Notes: generated from the letters alone by a model not told the origin. Shown: positions 11,345 through 24,296, numbered from the stretch's first letter. The stretch: 64,000 bases of DNA from Cocos nucifera (GCA_006176705.1 QRFJ01001016.1:315001-379000); one strand, 5' to 3'. Numbers and translations are program-made.

Positions 11345-12235
11345 ATGGCCTCCAAGAATATCATTGCTGACCTTAACAAAGGTAAAAAGTTGGATGGCGA
11401 GAATTATAGTATCTGGCAAACCAAAATACAGTATGTACTTAAAGAACAAGAGGCTCTTGAAGCTATTTATTATACCATGGTTGATCCTGATGAGGGATGT
11501 AATGCTAAGCATAGGAGAGATCGAGAAGTTTATCGTATCTAGAAAGCAAAGGATTCCACTGCTCATGAAATTCTGATAAGCTTCATCGTTGATGATCTCA
11601 TCGGGGAATGCTGGCAATTTTTCACTGCCCATGATATGTGGGTGCATCTGAAAAATAGTTACGGTAGCACTATGATGATCAAGCTGAGGCAACTAACCAT
11701 CAAATTTTACACCTATAAGAAGCATCCTAATCACACGATCAAGCAACATCTAAGAGAGATGTCCAATATGATTTGAGAATTGAAGTCAGCTGGATATGTT
11801 CTGATTGATGAGCAATAGATGCAAGCAGTGATCCGATCTCTTTCTAATAGCTGAAAGTATATGAAGATAAATCTTGCCCAAAATGATGGTATTAAAATCT
11901 TTTTTGATGTGGCTCATCATGTTGAAATGGAAGACGAGCATCTTATAGTTGTAAAAGGTGCTGGAAATGCTTTTATTGCTAAGTCGAGCTTGCATGGGGC
12001 TCCAGGTTTTAAGCATAAGTGCCACAAGAATAAGGGCAAGAAGGAAAAGGATTTTAACCAGGGTCCAAAGAAGAAAATGTTCTAGAAGAATAAGAAAGAA
12101 AAATAATTTTGGAAAAAAAAAAGGATAAGAGCAAGTTGAAGTGCTACAATTATGTCAAGTTGGGTCTCGAGAGTGCACCGAGCAGAAGAAGGTAGCACAT
12201 TCTTCCAAATTTTCTACTACGATTTGTATTTCTAG
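11345..12235 (+). pseudogene. gag of copia element 1
   Basis: Begins at ATG 11345 with 'MASKNIIADLNKGKKLDGEN', a typical copia gag start (DUF4219/UBN2 family), then 'YSIWQTKIQYVL'. The frame is cut by stops near 11540, 11775, 11816 and 11852, but homology continues ('LREMSNMI', 'VIRSLSNS'). A lysine-rich tail and the remains of a zinc knuckle ('KLKCYNYVKLG', about 12135) follow. It would form the particle shell that packages the element RNA. It starts 1.6 kb after the PBS. Confidence 0.75.
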
Positions 12236-12259
12236 TACAGTTTTGCTTACTAATTCTTA

Positions 12260-13720
12260 TCCTTTATGAATTATAAACTCGGGAGCAACAACCATGTAGC
12301 AGGAGGTTGAGAGGCCTTCGTCGAGTATCGGCGAATCCAAATAGAAAAAAAGTGGATCTATGTAGGAAATAATGTCAAAGTTGAAGTAAAAGATGTTGGA
12401 ACTTATAAATTGGCATTGCATGGCGGACATACCCCTTGTTCTTGCATGACATGTTGTACGCATCCAATATCCAACAAAATCTAGTTTTCGTAAATGTTCT
12501 TCTAGGACTTGATTATGTTCTTTCTTTTTATGGTAGATGTGTGAACATTAGCTATGGTACTATTTTTTATGATTCTGGATATTTGCTAAATGATTTATTG
12601 TGTTGGATTGTGATTATAATAGTTATGGACATGTTGGTAGTTTTTTCATGATTGCTTCATCTACTTATAGAAATGCGGATGTGAATGTTTGGCATGCTAG
12701 ACTAGGCTATATCGGGCTTAAAAGAATGAATAGACTGGCTTGACAAGATCTATTAGGTTCGTTTGATAAATTAGAAATGTCCACTTGTGAACATTGTCTA
12801 GCTGGAAAAACAATCAGAAAATCATTTGGTAAAGCAATTAGAGCTAAAATTCCATTACAACTGATCCGCTCTGACATATGTGGTCCTATGAATGTTAGAG
12901 CAAGGCATAGAAGTATATATTTCATCATATTCATAGATTATTATACTCATCATGGTCATGTCTACTTGATTTCTCATAAGTCAAAAGCATTAAAATGCTT
13001 TAGACGATATATCAACCTTGTAGAGAATCAATTAGACAAAAAGATTAAGACCTTGAGGACTGATCGGGGTAGAGAATATCTATCAGAATAATTTAAAGAA
13101 TTATATTATGAAAAAGGTATTGGAAGGCAATTGACCATTTCAGGAATGCCATAATAAAATGGTGCGGTAGAAAAAAAAAATAGAACGTTATTGAAAATGA
13201 TCAGATTTATGATGGATCTAGCGAATCTTTCTATTTCATTTTGGGGAGATGCCTTATTAACTGCTACTTATATACTCAATTGAGTGCCTTCAAAATTGGT
13301 TAGCTCAACTCCATATGAGTTATGGATAGGTAGAAAACCCAATCTAACTTATCTACGACCATGGGGTTTGGCAGCCTATGTTCATGATTCTTCCCACAGA
13401 TTTGAAAAATTAGATCCTAAAGGGAAGAAATGTATTTTTATAAGATATTCAGAATACTCAAAAGGATATGTATTCATAGGTGAACATTCTGATGGTAGAA
13501 TAACTGAAATAGAATCATATGATGTTAATTTCTTAGAAAATGAATTTTCAAGAAAATATGAGATTGAGAAGGATCAAGAATTATATGAATTGTGTAATCC
13601 AAATCTTGATGAAAATGTGAGGCAGGAATTTATAGAAAATGAGATACCTCGATCACATGATCCAAATAGGAGTAGTCCAAAGCATTTTAGTGAGACCTCT
13701 CAAGATTCCGAGTTATAGGA
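12260..13720 (+). pseudogene. Protease and integrase of copia element 1
   Basis: The protease active-site motif (normally D-S-G-A) reads N-S-G-A at 12276-12284, so the catalytic Asp is lost, and the preceding Trp codon is a stop (12267-12269). The GAG-pre-integrase region has the H..C..C pattern with 'CEHCLAGK' at 12785-12810. The integrase core shows 'RSDICGPM' (first Asp, about 12870) and 'LRTDRGREYLSE' (second Asp, 13055-13090). A degraded 'NGAVEKKNRTLLKM' at about 13160-13200 carries the Glu region. The C-terminal part continues to 13718 in one frame. Numerous stops make it non-functional. It would have cleaved the polyprotein and inserted cDNA. Confidence 0.8.
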
Positions 13721-15330
13721 AACTTCTCGTCGGAGTATTCTTCGTAAACATTTTGAGATAGAAGGTGATGCTTTCACAGTTGCATTAAATGATGAAGCTG
13801 AACCTAGGTTAATGAATGAGGCCTTATTATCTCCTGCCCAAGAACATTAAAAAAATGCAATGGTAGAAGAAATGGACTCTATGAAGACTAATCAAGTCTG
13901 GGACTTGGTTAATCTTCCTCCAGGATGTAAACCCATTAGAAACAAATGGGTTCGCAAAATTAAAAAAAAGTCTAATGGATCTATTGAGAGATACAAGGCA
14001 CGACTAGTAGTGAAAGATTATACTCAATAAGAGGGTATAGATTATGAGAAAACCTTCTTGCTCATGGTACGGTTTACCTTAAATCATTTGATCCTAGCTA
14101 TTATGGCCAACCTGAATTTAGAGTTACATCAAATGAATGTTAAAACTATTTTTCTCAATAAAGAATTGAAAAAAGAAATCTATATAGAATAACTTATAGG
14201 TTTCGTTATTAAAGGCCAGAAAGATAAAGTTTGTAAACTTAAAAGATCAATTTATGACCTTAAGCAGTCATCCAGACAATGGTACTTAAGATTTTATAAG
14301 GCAATAGTGTCTTATGATTTTAATATGATCAATGAAGATCATTGCGTATATATCAAACGTGAAGAAGATAAATTTGTTATTTTATCTCTTTACGTTGATG
14401 ATAGATTGATAGCTAGGAATGATAAGGAGTTTCTCAAAACTATTAAAGAATGGTTAGCTTCAAATTTTGAGATGAAAGATATAGGAGATGCTGCATATAT
14501 TCTTGATGTAAAGATCTATGGAGATCATTCAAAGAAATTGTTAGCTCTTTCGCAAGAGCCTTATATCAAGAAAGTGCTTGAGTATTTCAATATGCAGTAC
14601 TGCAATCTCATTGATACTCCTATAGCAAAAGATGAAGGCCTAAGTCTAGATATGTGTCCAAAGACTCCAGAAAAAAGAAAAGAAATGGCTAAAGTACCAT
14701 ACTCGAGTACTGTTGGTAGCTTAATGTACGCTATGATATGTATAAAGTCAGATATTTATCATGCAGTAGGCTTGGTCAGCCACTATCAATCTAATCCTAA
14801 AAGAAAGCATTGGAAGGCAGTGAAAAGGATCTTAAGATACCTCAAAGGGATTGCTGATTATTCCTTATGCTATCAAGAAAATGATTTGCAACTAGTGGGA
14901 CATTCAGATGTAGATTGGGCAGGAAATCTAGATGATCGAAAATCTACTTCTAGATATGTATTCTTGCTAAATAAAGATATCATTTCTTGGAGTAGCAAGA
15001 AGCAAAATTGCTTTGCTTTATTGATAATCGAGGCTGAATTTATAGCATGTTCAGCTGCAGTACAAGAAGCAGTATGGCTGAAAAGGTTCTTACAAAGCTT
15101 GGTAATAATTAAGGATGCTAAGAATCCAATAACTATTTATAGTGACAGTCAAGCTGCAATAGCCTATGTCAAGGATCCAAAGTATCATGGAAGGACCAAG
15201 CATATTGACATAAAGAATAATTTTATTAAAGATATTATTGCAAGGAAGGAAGTTATCCTTTAATACATTCCTACGTATTTAATGTTAGCAGACCCACTCA
15301 CAAAAGCTACACCAAGAAAAGTATATAAAT
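13721..15330 (+). pseudogene. Reverse transcriptase and RNase H of copia element 1
   Basis: The RT begins near 13870 ('MDSMKTNQVWDLVNLPPG') and has stops at 14029 and 14190. From 14307 an uncut frame of 318 residues runs to 15263. This frame has the catalytic YVDD (14391-14402), 'VPYSSTVGSLMYAM', and RNase H motifs 'HSDVDWAG', 'IEAEFIACS', 'YSDSQAAI' and 'TKHIDI'. After its stop, 'ADPLTKATPRK' marks the usual end of pol. The long open C-terminal half beside a broken N-terminal half is likely chance survival. Confidence 0.85.
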
Positions 15331-16445
15331 TTCATATAGAATCACTTGGTTTGTGTAGAATGTAATGTAATTCGACAGATTATGAATTGAATCAACATAT
15401 TTTATTTTATCAAAATGATTAGCATGAGCATATTTGTATGTTGTTGTTGTATGAAAGCATGTCTCTAGGCTGGTGTCGGCTTTCTCATATGAGCGACAAC
15501 CTCAGATGTCAAGTCGACATACTGAGATAAGACACACGTACATATCTTATGAAATCAGAGAATTATGAAAGGAGATATTTATATGTACAAACTCCAAGTG
15601 TCGCCTTAACTATAGTCAAGATGAGAACCATATTTGATATCAAAGGATCAAACATGATATGCCCACTATCATGTTAACCTGGATATAATATGCCAGATCA
15701 GAGTCCTAAATATGAGGAAATGAGAAAGTTAAAGGACTTGGTTTAGATATATAGAAAGATGTCTAAACAATAATTTATATGGTGCAAAAAATGACATGCA
15801 TCCCAATGGAAAAAGAATACACCATAGCACGTATTTTATACTGCATGTGCAAGACGACCAAAGAGAAAAGTGAACTTTTCTTAACAAAAAATTTAAATCC
15901 CATAACTTCACTATGTGAGTTTCTCGAGGTGTTTGTAAACCTCATAATGTCCTTATTATTTTCGACTATACTTGGGAGTAATGTTCTAATGTTTGTTACC
16001 TTAGCATGTCTCCGATGGTGATGAATATAATTAATCTTATGGAGCATGACTAGGAAAGCAATTAGTATAAAATCAAAGAGTATGAGGATGAAAGGAAGAT
16101 AAACATCAAATAATATGAAGAATATATATATATTTTCACTGGTCGACCAATTATATATAGTTGTGAATATATATATGAAAACAGGCTTGAGATTAAGTAT
16201 GACTTGATGGGATTGGTATACTTAATCATTGATAAATGTTAATTTTTTTGTCTAGGGCATAGCGAGACATAAGGTGATGTTTGACTCTGGTTCTGTATAG
16301 CTGCTATGTGTCTCTAATAGGTATATAGATGAGCTTATAATTATTCTCACAGATCGCACGTTTCATTTGCGAGTATGAACATGCAAGTATAAAAGAAATT
16401 ATCGATATATTGAAAATTGTCAACCCTTCATATGTGAGTGGAAGA
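15331..16445 (+). other. Long 3' non-coding region of copia element 1
   Basis: About 1.1 kb between pol and the 3' LTR. A frame at 15779-16021 encodes a hydrophobic stretch, but I see no signal peptide, coiled coil or cleavage site of an envelope-like protein. It ends with the purine tract 'gagtggaaga' just before the LTR (about 16435-16445), the likely plus-strand primer. Confidence 0.6.
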
Positions 16446-16777
16446 TGTTAGCATTGGTCACCCATGAAGGGTTGACCGGTCTAGCAACTATATATATGAG
16501 TAGCTTACATGGATGGTTATCAAAACCATCCATAATTCCTTTTCACGGTGGTTAACTTCCATGCCATTCTCTCGATAAAAATAGAAAGATACATAGCAAA
16601 AAATAGGGGGATTTATCTTATTACCTCCATCTTTGAGTGAAAACTTGCATTGGAGCATTTGAAATGTAAAGATTATGTATATTCTGGTTTGTGAAGCTTG
16701 CTAAACCTTGTGAAAGGATTTAAAACGTTAAATATCAATGAAACAAATCTTGTGATGAGGTAATGTTATTTATTACA
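16446..16777 (+). repeat. 3' LTR of copia element 1
   Basis: Starts TGTTAGCATTGGTCACCC, ends ATTTATTACA, and is followed by target duplication TGTCC at 16778-16782. It differs from the 5' LTR by many substitutions and a few small indels. Confidence 0.9.
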
Positions 16778-16782
16778 TGTCC

Positions 16783-18021
16783 AAATTTAACAAGATAATA
16801 ACACCATCTGAGCATGTCGTTATCATGCTTTGTGAGCATTTGGTTGTGGAATAAGGGTTGGAAGTGATAAGACATCTACTATTAAAGCGCAAGGCCTATT
16901 TTGGGGAAATAAAGGGGTTTTAATGTTTAGTTATGAAATAGGTGCAGGAAAAAAGCGGAGTGTATAGCTGTATTTTTGTTCATTGAACTTTACAATAGTT
17001 CAAATTTTCTCATGAAGACTATCTTGCTTTTTTTAGTATTTATAGAGTGGATAAGAACAAAAAGATAATTGATGGAAATAACGATAGGTCAATTCTGCAA
17101 TACAAATCACCATTTTGCTGGAATAGACTTATATCATATAGAGAAAATGTCTACTCAAATGTTATAAATATCCTCCTCTTTTTGGGATTTTGTAAAAATC
17201 TGAGAGGACATCTACCACTTAGGAGATATCTCCAATTAATTCTAAAACCGAATAGTGCCCTTAAGCATGCCATTGGATTTGGCATGTCATTTTGATACCT
17301 TAAGTAGACACCACCGTGTCTATATATAATGTATGTGCCAAACTTGACAAAGTTTGTAAGATGCTGCAGCATTTAGCCATCCATAATAATGGGCCCATTC
17401 GGTATTCCTTTTATTTTTTATCTTTTTGTTGAAGCTTCATTTTTCAAAAATTGTTTATACATTCTCGAAAGCTTGTGAAAGCAGGGTTTTAAGCGAAAAC
17501 AAAGAACAGGAGTAGGAGAAGATTCAGGCTTATTGCTATGAGCTTCACGCTTCAAAGGAAAAAACGTACCTTATCTAATACCTCTAAGTGCAGTTTTGAT
17601 ATAACAGACGTTCTTTTGGACTTCTATTTAATAATTATATATTATTCTGTTGTTACAGATCTCATATATCTTTCATGGATCATTATAACAGTCATTATTT
17701 TATTTTTTCGAAACCATTTGTTATGAAAATTATAAATATTATTACAGATGTTACAATGCCATTGTGGTGGAAAACAATAGACTACAACAGATTAATAACG
17801 ATAGTACTTTCCTCATCATTATTCGCTTATCAATCTTTTGCTGTGAAACGTTATAGAAAAATATTATTAAAAATATAAAATTTTAAAATAAATTACTTTC
17901 TTTTGAAAATGATCCAGATGATGAATAATGTCAATTATTTTTATTTATTTATTTATTTATTTATTTATTTTTTGAAGGTAATGATAATTACTTTTGCCGC
18001 ATGACGACCCTTATGATTAGG
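16783..18021. other. Intergenic between two LTR elements
   Basis: AT-rich DNA with no supported gene. It contains a 'tatttatt' microsatellite at 17938-17970 and the second copy of the short repeat described at 9308-9365 (17281-17345). Open frames at 17047 and 17538 lack domains. Confidence 0.45.
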
Positions 18022-18217
18022 TGTGCAAGAACATAGACTTTTAAATTCTTCTGCACGAATCTTAAAGTTTAGAGAAGAAACTAAAAAATAAAAAAAATCG
18101 CACGCTTGACACAAGGATGGAAGACTCTCTATGAAAGTTTTCTTCTCTCTTCTCCAACTTTGTTGAGAAAAAATATTTTGATTCTCCAATAAAAAAAAAA
18201 GAATGAAATTTTAGTCT

Positions 18218-18226
18218 ATAAATAGA
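18218..18226 (+). promoter_or_regulatory. LTR core promoter (TATA)
   Basis: TATAAATAG followed by a pyrimidine-rich stretch ('ccctcttcctccttgtcc'), the usual look of an LTR transcription start. It is conserved at 31884-31892. Confidence 0.6.
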
Positions 18227-19107
18227 GAGCCCTCTTCCTCCTTGTCCTCCATTCCAAAGTGCTGAAAATCTTCACTGATTTAGTTTCCCCCACCGAGCTC
18301 TTTTTTTGAAATTTTATTGAAGAAGCCACCAGATCTTCTACTGTTCATATCACCAAGCCAAGGACTTCCTTCTCATCCCTCTTTTCCTTCTTTCCTAGCT
18401 TCTTCGTCGCTGGAAAAGTGCTGGCAAGTCGCTGGATTAGTTGAGAACAGGATCTCCTCCGTTCTCTGATTTTAATTTTTCTTCATGAATCATCGATCAC
18501 CGATGGCTGTAGCCACCGTCCGAATCATTTTTCGATCGATGTTGGATGCTACGTTGACCGATGGTCAATTTCCTTATTTTGGTGGGAAGAAGGAAGGTGG
18601 AAGGGTTGATCGGTACTAAGAAAGAAGAAGAGAAAAAAAGCTTCTCTCTCTTCCTTTTATTATTTAATTAATTTATTTTTTTCTCTTATTGATTAGATTT
18701 TTAAAAAAATTAAAAATAAATAAATGAAAATTAAAATTAGGGCACCTGGACCCTTGACAAGCCATAGAGAATTACATAAAATGATTTATATTTTTATTAT
18801 TACTATTTTAATATTAAGATAAGTTATTTAGGAGAACAATCTTCCAAATAGGAGATCTTTGAGCCAATTCCTTAGTATTAGATTTTGTAAAATGAGGTGC
18901 AAATTGAGATTAGGAGGTTAAATTTATCATCAATCAAGGTAAGGGTTCTTGAACGCAAACACTAGTATTTATATTTATTATGGTACTGCATGATTTGATT
19001 TTTTATTATTGATATTTATTTTATATTTATCGATATGATCATTTATATATTTTATATTATATATTTATATTAAATAATGATGATTAAAAAAAAGGATATT
19101 TGGACTA

Positions 19108-19362
19108 GCCACGTTAAATTGAGAATAGCCTGGCCATGGATAGGAAAATGGTACATTGAGATTGCCATAGTGGATTGATGCGCAGCTAGTATGGTTTACC
19201 ACCGTGAGCTGGATCGTGGATATTCTGAGATTGCCATCGTAGGTTAGAGCATGGCTAGTATGGTTTGCCATCGTGGGCTGGATTATGGATATTCTGAGAT
19301 TGTCATCATCGGCTAGAGAGCGGCTAGTATGGTTTGCCGATCACGAGCTGGAACGTGACCAT
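19108..19362 (+). repeat. 69-base tandem repeats inside 5' LTR
   Basis: Three to three and a half copies of a unit of about 69 bases starting 'tgagattgcca' with 'gctagtatggtttgcc' in the middle. The last copy diverges into 'gatcacgagctgg'. Confidence 0.75.
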
Positions 19363-20069
19363 GATTAGTTCAAAACTCTTAAGACAATTATTGATTGATA
19401 CGGATCATGTTATGAGATATGGTTGACAAGAAATGAAATAATAATAAGTAAAAAGAAGTTTTACTTAATTTAATGATGCATGGTATATCAATTTTAAAAG
19501 TTGAATATTTTATAGCATTTGATATGAATTTAAATAAATCAATATTGAATTACACCAATTATTTGATATGATGATTGGTGTGAGATTTGGTCGATTATAG
19601 TTTCGTTATGCTACTATATTAAAATTATTTTTTTAATACACATAATGTCATACGAGTGCAAGTGTTTGGAATTTCTTACTGGGCTATAAAGCTTACAAAC
19701 CTTTTTTCCTTCTCTTTTCTTTTCAAAATTACAAGATATATGCATTTGGATAAGATTGGAATCATAATCGAAAGAATCGATTAGATGGAGGTCCATCAGT
19801 GACAATTGGATGATCAAGATTGGCTATGATTTGGGTTCGTCGGTGAGCAGATGTATTGATAGAGCATCATTGACTTTTAATTGGATGATCGAAAGAATTT
19901 AATTGGTATTTGTGCAAATTTTATCAATTGAAATGAAATTAGATTATTTTTATAAATTCTGAGATTGTACTAGATTTTTAAGATCTTGTATATTCTTTAC
20001 GGTACTCTTGCCCTAAAGAGTATGCAGCCATCACATATTCAACCCGGATGTTGGATTCAGGGCATGATA

Positions 20070-20179
20070 GAATGGTATCAAAGCTTAAATTTAAGATCGT
20101 TAGGGACTATGGTATAAATGATATCGAGCTTAAATTGTAATTATTTGAGACTGTACATAAGTGACTAGGACATGACAGA
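20070..20179 (+). other. First PBS block of the LARD-like element
   Basis: 'tggtatcaaagc' at 20073-20084 lies just after the LTR. The following 'ttaaatttaagatcg..aggactatggtataa' is repeated (as 'ttaagtttaagatca..aggactgtggtataa') from 30650, on the other side of the nested copia. The bases 20175-20179 (ACAGA) are the target duplication of that copia. Confidence 0.75.
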
Positions 20180-22454
20180 TGAAGGAAAATCCTAATTTTC
20201 TGGACCAAGTTCGTTCAGATCTGATCAGATCAAGAGATATATTTTCAAAAAAAAAAATTTTGATCCAGATCAGATCTAATTATTATTATTTTAAAAATTA
20301 AAATAAAATTAGATAAATTAAATTAGATTTAATTTACCTTGAAGTGGGTAATCCTATTACCCATTGATGATCTTGTAAGCAACAGAAGGTTCTGGACCAA
20401 GCCACGCAAGTGCCTGGCCTCTATCGGTATCCACTCGGATTGGATCTGGAGATCCTCTTCTTCTCTATCATATCTCCAAAAATTAGATCTGGATCTGATC
20501 TGGAGGATCTTCAAAACTCTTTTCGAAGATTAGCAGTTGTCCTATGCAGCAGTGCAGCCTTCTAGCTTTCAGTCACCTTTCTTTGATCTGGATCGCACCA
20601 ACCAAGAATCCAAACACTTTGAACATGGAGAGGAGAGGGAGAAGGTGGGTTTGGCATGGAGGAAGAGGAGAGAGGCAGCCTTGAGGTATGGAATTTCAAT
20701 TCTCCAATCATACAATCATTAAATCTGAGTTGGACGCAGGGTCTTATTTATAGACTGTCTATGATCCAACTTCTCTTTTTCCCAACCAATCACAACTCTT
20801 TGTGAAATCAGATCTAAATCTGATTGGTGGGAATAGAGTCCCCTGGATTCCTCCTTAGAGGGCGCCTAAGACCAGTCAAAGTTGGTTCTTAGAGAACTCT
20901 AATTGGAATCCAAAAAGGAGATGGAGTCCCTGTCCAACAAGGACTCCTAGGCGCCTCCAACTTGGGCACACGCCAAGGGTGGCGTGCGCCCTCATCCTTG
21001 CTAGGTTCTGGCAAGAGGACAGGCCCCCACCAGCTCTCCAATAGGTGCATGACATGTGGATCAGAAAGTCAAAGTGTCAATGGTCAATATTTGACCAGTC
21101 AAAGGTAGACTTTTGACCAAAGTCAAAGAACAAGAAATGGCAGGTGACCAAAAATGGCAGGTAATGTCTTATAAAATAAGACAACCTTTTCTGACTTGGA
21201 CAACCTCCAGTCAGACCATATGAAGGCCTCTGATTGAGCACAAACTCCTTTGGCTCAGTCAGGACAACTTATTTATGATAGTAAAAGAAGAACGTTAGGT
21301 TCAATCGAGTGCTAGCACGATTTTCTTGAACCTAATTGAATCTCATTCAGATCAATTGAACTAGATCAGTTCAATTGATGATCACCAGATTCAAACCCTT
21401 GTTTGTGTGATCCCAGTTAGGTTCAGTTCTGTATGGTAATGGGATATGTCATGATCTCTATCATCGACATCATCGAAACTCCTTTCGATGGATCAGAACT
21501 CTTCTGATTCGAACAGCTAGAATGATCGATCATCTAAATCATTCTAATTGCTCCCAAAATCCACCAGTGACACCTAGCAGTATATGGTGGCAACCCATCA
21601 GAGCTGAATGCGAACCTCTTGGTGCAGCTACCTGTGTGATTAAGTTCTTCTATCTTGAGCCCCGATCAGATTAGGGTTAAGGTGAACTCGTCAAACCCTA
21701 GTCTCTGTCATATGATGTAATCATTCGATTCGAAGTCCAATGTGAAAATCTAAATAGAAACTCTTTCTATTATTTCACTCTATCCATGGCCATGGACTTC
21801 TGGACTTGATTCTCATGATCATCATAGGGCTGCTCCTCTACCACCGAGGTAGATAGATTCCATCTTGATGCTAATCCAGTTCCTACAATGAACATGCTAT
21901 AGCCAACATACACCTCAGGGTTCCATATGGCTAGGAGACCGAGTAATGGTGTAGTCAAACTATAACACCCTCAAGGTGAACTGCCGATGCACCTCAGGTC
22001 AAAGAACCAGACACACCACTGCAGCATCGAGTCAGTCATTGACGAGAAGGTAGACTTCCTAATGACTACTCGAGGTGGTCACGCTCAGTGCCCTCGTTCT
22101 CTAACGAGTACCTGTACTCTCGCTCCGGTGTCTCCACACCGTAGACTCAAGACTCATCTACTAAAGAGAAGCGATTGTACACCAACCTTCTGGATCAATC
22201 ACCATCCTCATGATGATCCTATGGTCAGGAGCATTTTATGAGTTAATAATGATTATTCATGTCTTAAATTTTCAACTCTTGAAAATATGAATTATCATTA
22301 CCATTAACTCAAAGGATGTATCACAGACACTAAATACACATATGTGATAGAAAATAATCCATTTTATTGATTATAGTCAAAATTATAATTTTGCCCCTAG
22401 AAGTGTATTACAAGTGTCAGCCAATTCTGGCTTCTAGGGCACATATATCTAACA
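20180..22454 (-). repeat. 3' LTR of copia element 2
   Basis: Near-identical to 28299-30643 but lacking the 52-base duplication present there. The TATA box on the minus strand (complement of 'ttatttata', 20744-20752) lies about 1.7 kb into the LTR. Confidence 0.9.
20965..20991. repeat. Conserved LTR hairpin
   Basis: 'gggcacacgcca' and 'ggcgtgcgccc' form a stem with a five-base loop. The same hairpin is at 29100-29126 in the other LTR. Confidence 0.55.
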
Positions 22455-22472
22455 ATCTTTCCACTTGTCCTA
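22455..22472 (-). other. Polypurine tract of copia element 2
   Basis: The minus strand reads 'ggacaagtggaaagat' directly before the LTR start TGTTAG. Confidence 0.65.
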
Positions 22473-22915
22473 AAGCCAATTGGCTACAAGTCTAAGTCCC
22501 ATCTTCTCAAGGTGGGCTTCGATCTTCTGCTGGCCCAACGGCTTTGTAAGTGGGTCTGCCACATTATCTGTGGAGTTGACTCTCTTGACCTCGACATAAT
22601 CCTTCTCGAGGTAATCGCGGATGAGGTGGTATCGCCGCTCAATGTGCTTGGATTTCTGGTGAGACCTCGGCTCCTTAGCAAGGGCTATGGCGCCATTATT
22701 GTCGCAGTATACAGAGAAATGGCATCTGATGGCATTACTCCAATTTCTGCAGCAAACTTCTTATACCAGAATGCTTCCTTCGCAGCCTCTGATGCAGCGA
22801 TATATTCTGCTTCCATGGTGGAATCTGCTATCACCGTTTGCTTGAAACTCTTCCAGCTGACAGCACCACCATTGCACACAAACAGACTTTCCAGATGTCG
22901 ACTTTCGATCATCTA
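22473..22915 (-). pseudogene. RNase H end of copia element 2 pol
   Basis: The minus strand encodes 'LFVCNGGAVSWKSFKQ', 'ADSTMEAEYIAASEAAKEAF', then (after a shift) the 'DNNGAIAL', 'SKHIERRYH' and 'VADPLTKPL' motifs down to about 22473. It is separated from the RT frame by a frameshift near 22905. It would degrade RNA in the RNA:DNA hybrid during replication. The acidic residues of the active site are still readable. Confidence 0.8.
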
Positions 22916-24296
22916 TATCGGACATGAAATCCGAGTCTGTGTATCCCTGAACTTGGAGTTCTCCATTACCAAAGACCAACATCATATCCTTAGTTCTTCT
23001 CAAGTACTTAAGGATACATTTCACAGAAGTCCAGTGTTCTTCACCTGGATTTGACTGATATCTGCTTGTGACACTCACAGCATGGGCTATATCAGGTCGT
23101 GTACATAGCATGGCATACATGAGGCTCCCTATTGCAGAAGCATAAGGGATCTTGCTCATGCGTTCTATTTCCTCAGGTGTGCTAGGGCACATCTTCTTGG
23201 AAAGATGAATACCATGTCTGAAGGGTATTAATCCCCTCTTAGAGTTTTCCATACTAAACCTCTTTAGTACTTTCTCTATGTACATCTTCTGTGAAAGTCC
23301 TAGCATCCTATTCGGTCTATCCCTATAGACCTTAATTCCTAGAATAAAGGATGCTTCACCTAGGTCTTTCATGGAGAATTCCTTGGACAACCATAATTTG
23401 ACTGTTGTCAACATGGGAATATCATTCCCAATAAGGAGGATGTCATCCACGTACAATACGAGGAAGACAACAGCGCTCCCACTGACCTTTTTGAAAACAC
23501 ACAGTTCCTCTTCATTTTTGATGAAACCAAATATTTTGATCACATCATTGAAACGAGTGTTCCAGCTCCGAGATGCTTGCTTAAGTCCATATATGGACCT
23601 TTGCAGCTTGCAAACCTTGTGATCAGTATCACTGGATGTGAAACCTAGCGGCTGTTCCATATAGATATCTTCCTCAAGATATCCATTTAAGAATGCCGTT
23701 TTCACGTCCATTTGCCATATTTCATAATCGAAATAGGCTGCAACGGCAAGCAATGTGCGGATGGATTTTAGCATAGCCACTGGGGAAAAGGTATCCTGAT
23801 AGTCAATGCCTTCGCGTTGACTATAACCTTTTGCCACTAGTCTAGCCTTGAATGTCTCCACATTTCCATCTGCACCAATCTTTCTCTTGAAGATCCATTT
23901 ACACCCAATAGGTACTATACCTTCTGGTGGATCTACCAAGGTCCAGACTTGGTTTGAGTGCATCGAGTCAATTTCTGACTGTATTGCCTCTAGCCATTTC
24001 TCGGAGTCGATATCTGATATCGCCTCATTGTAGGTTTTGGGATCATCACCATGAGCACCATTACCTACGAGGAACATTTCTTCTACTTCCTCTGAAATAA
24101 TACCTAAGTATCTTTCAGGGGATCGGAAAACTCTTTTCGATCTACGAGGTGGAGGAGGTAGTGTTCTTATTGGCTCAACCTGATTTGGTTCCAATTGGTC
24201 CTTAGCTCGTTGTACTTGTGAGACTTTCTCATCAAGCTTGATCTGCTTTTCCAATGCCGCTATCTTGAATAAACTATTTTTTAAGAAAGATGGCAT
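22906..24296 (-). pseudogene. Reverse transcriptase of copia element 2
   Basis: Open from 24296 to beyond 22906 with all the RT blocks: 'WIFKRKIGADGNVETFKARL', 'FSPVAMLKSIRTLLAVAA', 'QMDVKTAFLNG', 'SIYGLKQASRSWN', and catalytic YVDD at 23452-23463 ('VLYVDDILLIGND'). Then 'LGEASFILGIKVYRDR', 'SAIGSLMYAMLCTRPDI' and the start of RNase H 'GYTDSDFMSDIDDRKSTSG', where a frameshift occurs. The preserved RT suggests a fairly recent insertion. 'FMSDIDDR' replaces the usual 'FQSDxDDR'. Confidence 0.88.

Larger units (their letters stand above)
9371..16777 (+). mobile_element. Ty1/copia element, complete but decayed
   Basis: 7.4-kb LTR retrotransposon. Its 328-bp and 332-bp LTRs begin TGTTGG/TGTTAG and end in CA. 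They are flanked by an exact five-base target duplication TGTCC (9366-9370 and 16778-16782). A tRNA-iMet PBS follows the 5' LTR and a purine tract precedes the 3' LTR. The pol order is protease, integrase, RT, RNase H, which defines copia. The two LTRs show many differences, and every ORF has stops, so the insertion is old. It is unusual in having 1.6 kb between PBS and gag and 1.1 kb between pol and the 3' LTR. Confidence 0.92.
18022..20069 (+). repeat. 5' LTR of the LARD-like element
   Basis: Matches 31681-33702 in order: 'acttttaaa', the TATA region, 'gagaacaggatct', 'cctagcttctt', the 69-base repeats, and the end 'ggattcagggcatgata'. The exact first base is uncertain by a few bases. Confidence 0.8.

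Noticed and set aside
15779..16021. Hydrophobic ORF after pol of copia element 1, possibly envelope-like
   Set aside because: Short, no signal peptide, cleavage site or coiled coil; the opposite frame is also open. More likely non-coding 3' region.
17938..17970. TTTA-repeat run that might be an element end or poly(A) tail
   Set aside because: Simple microsatellite; no retroelement sequence next to it, and the LTR begins about 50 bases later.
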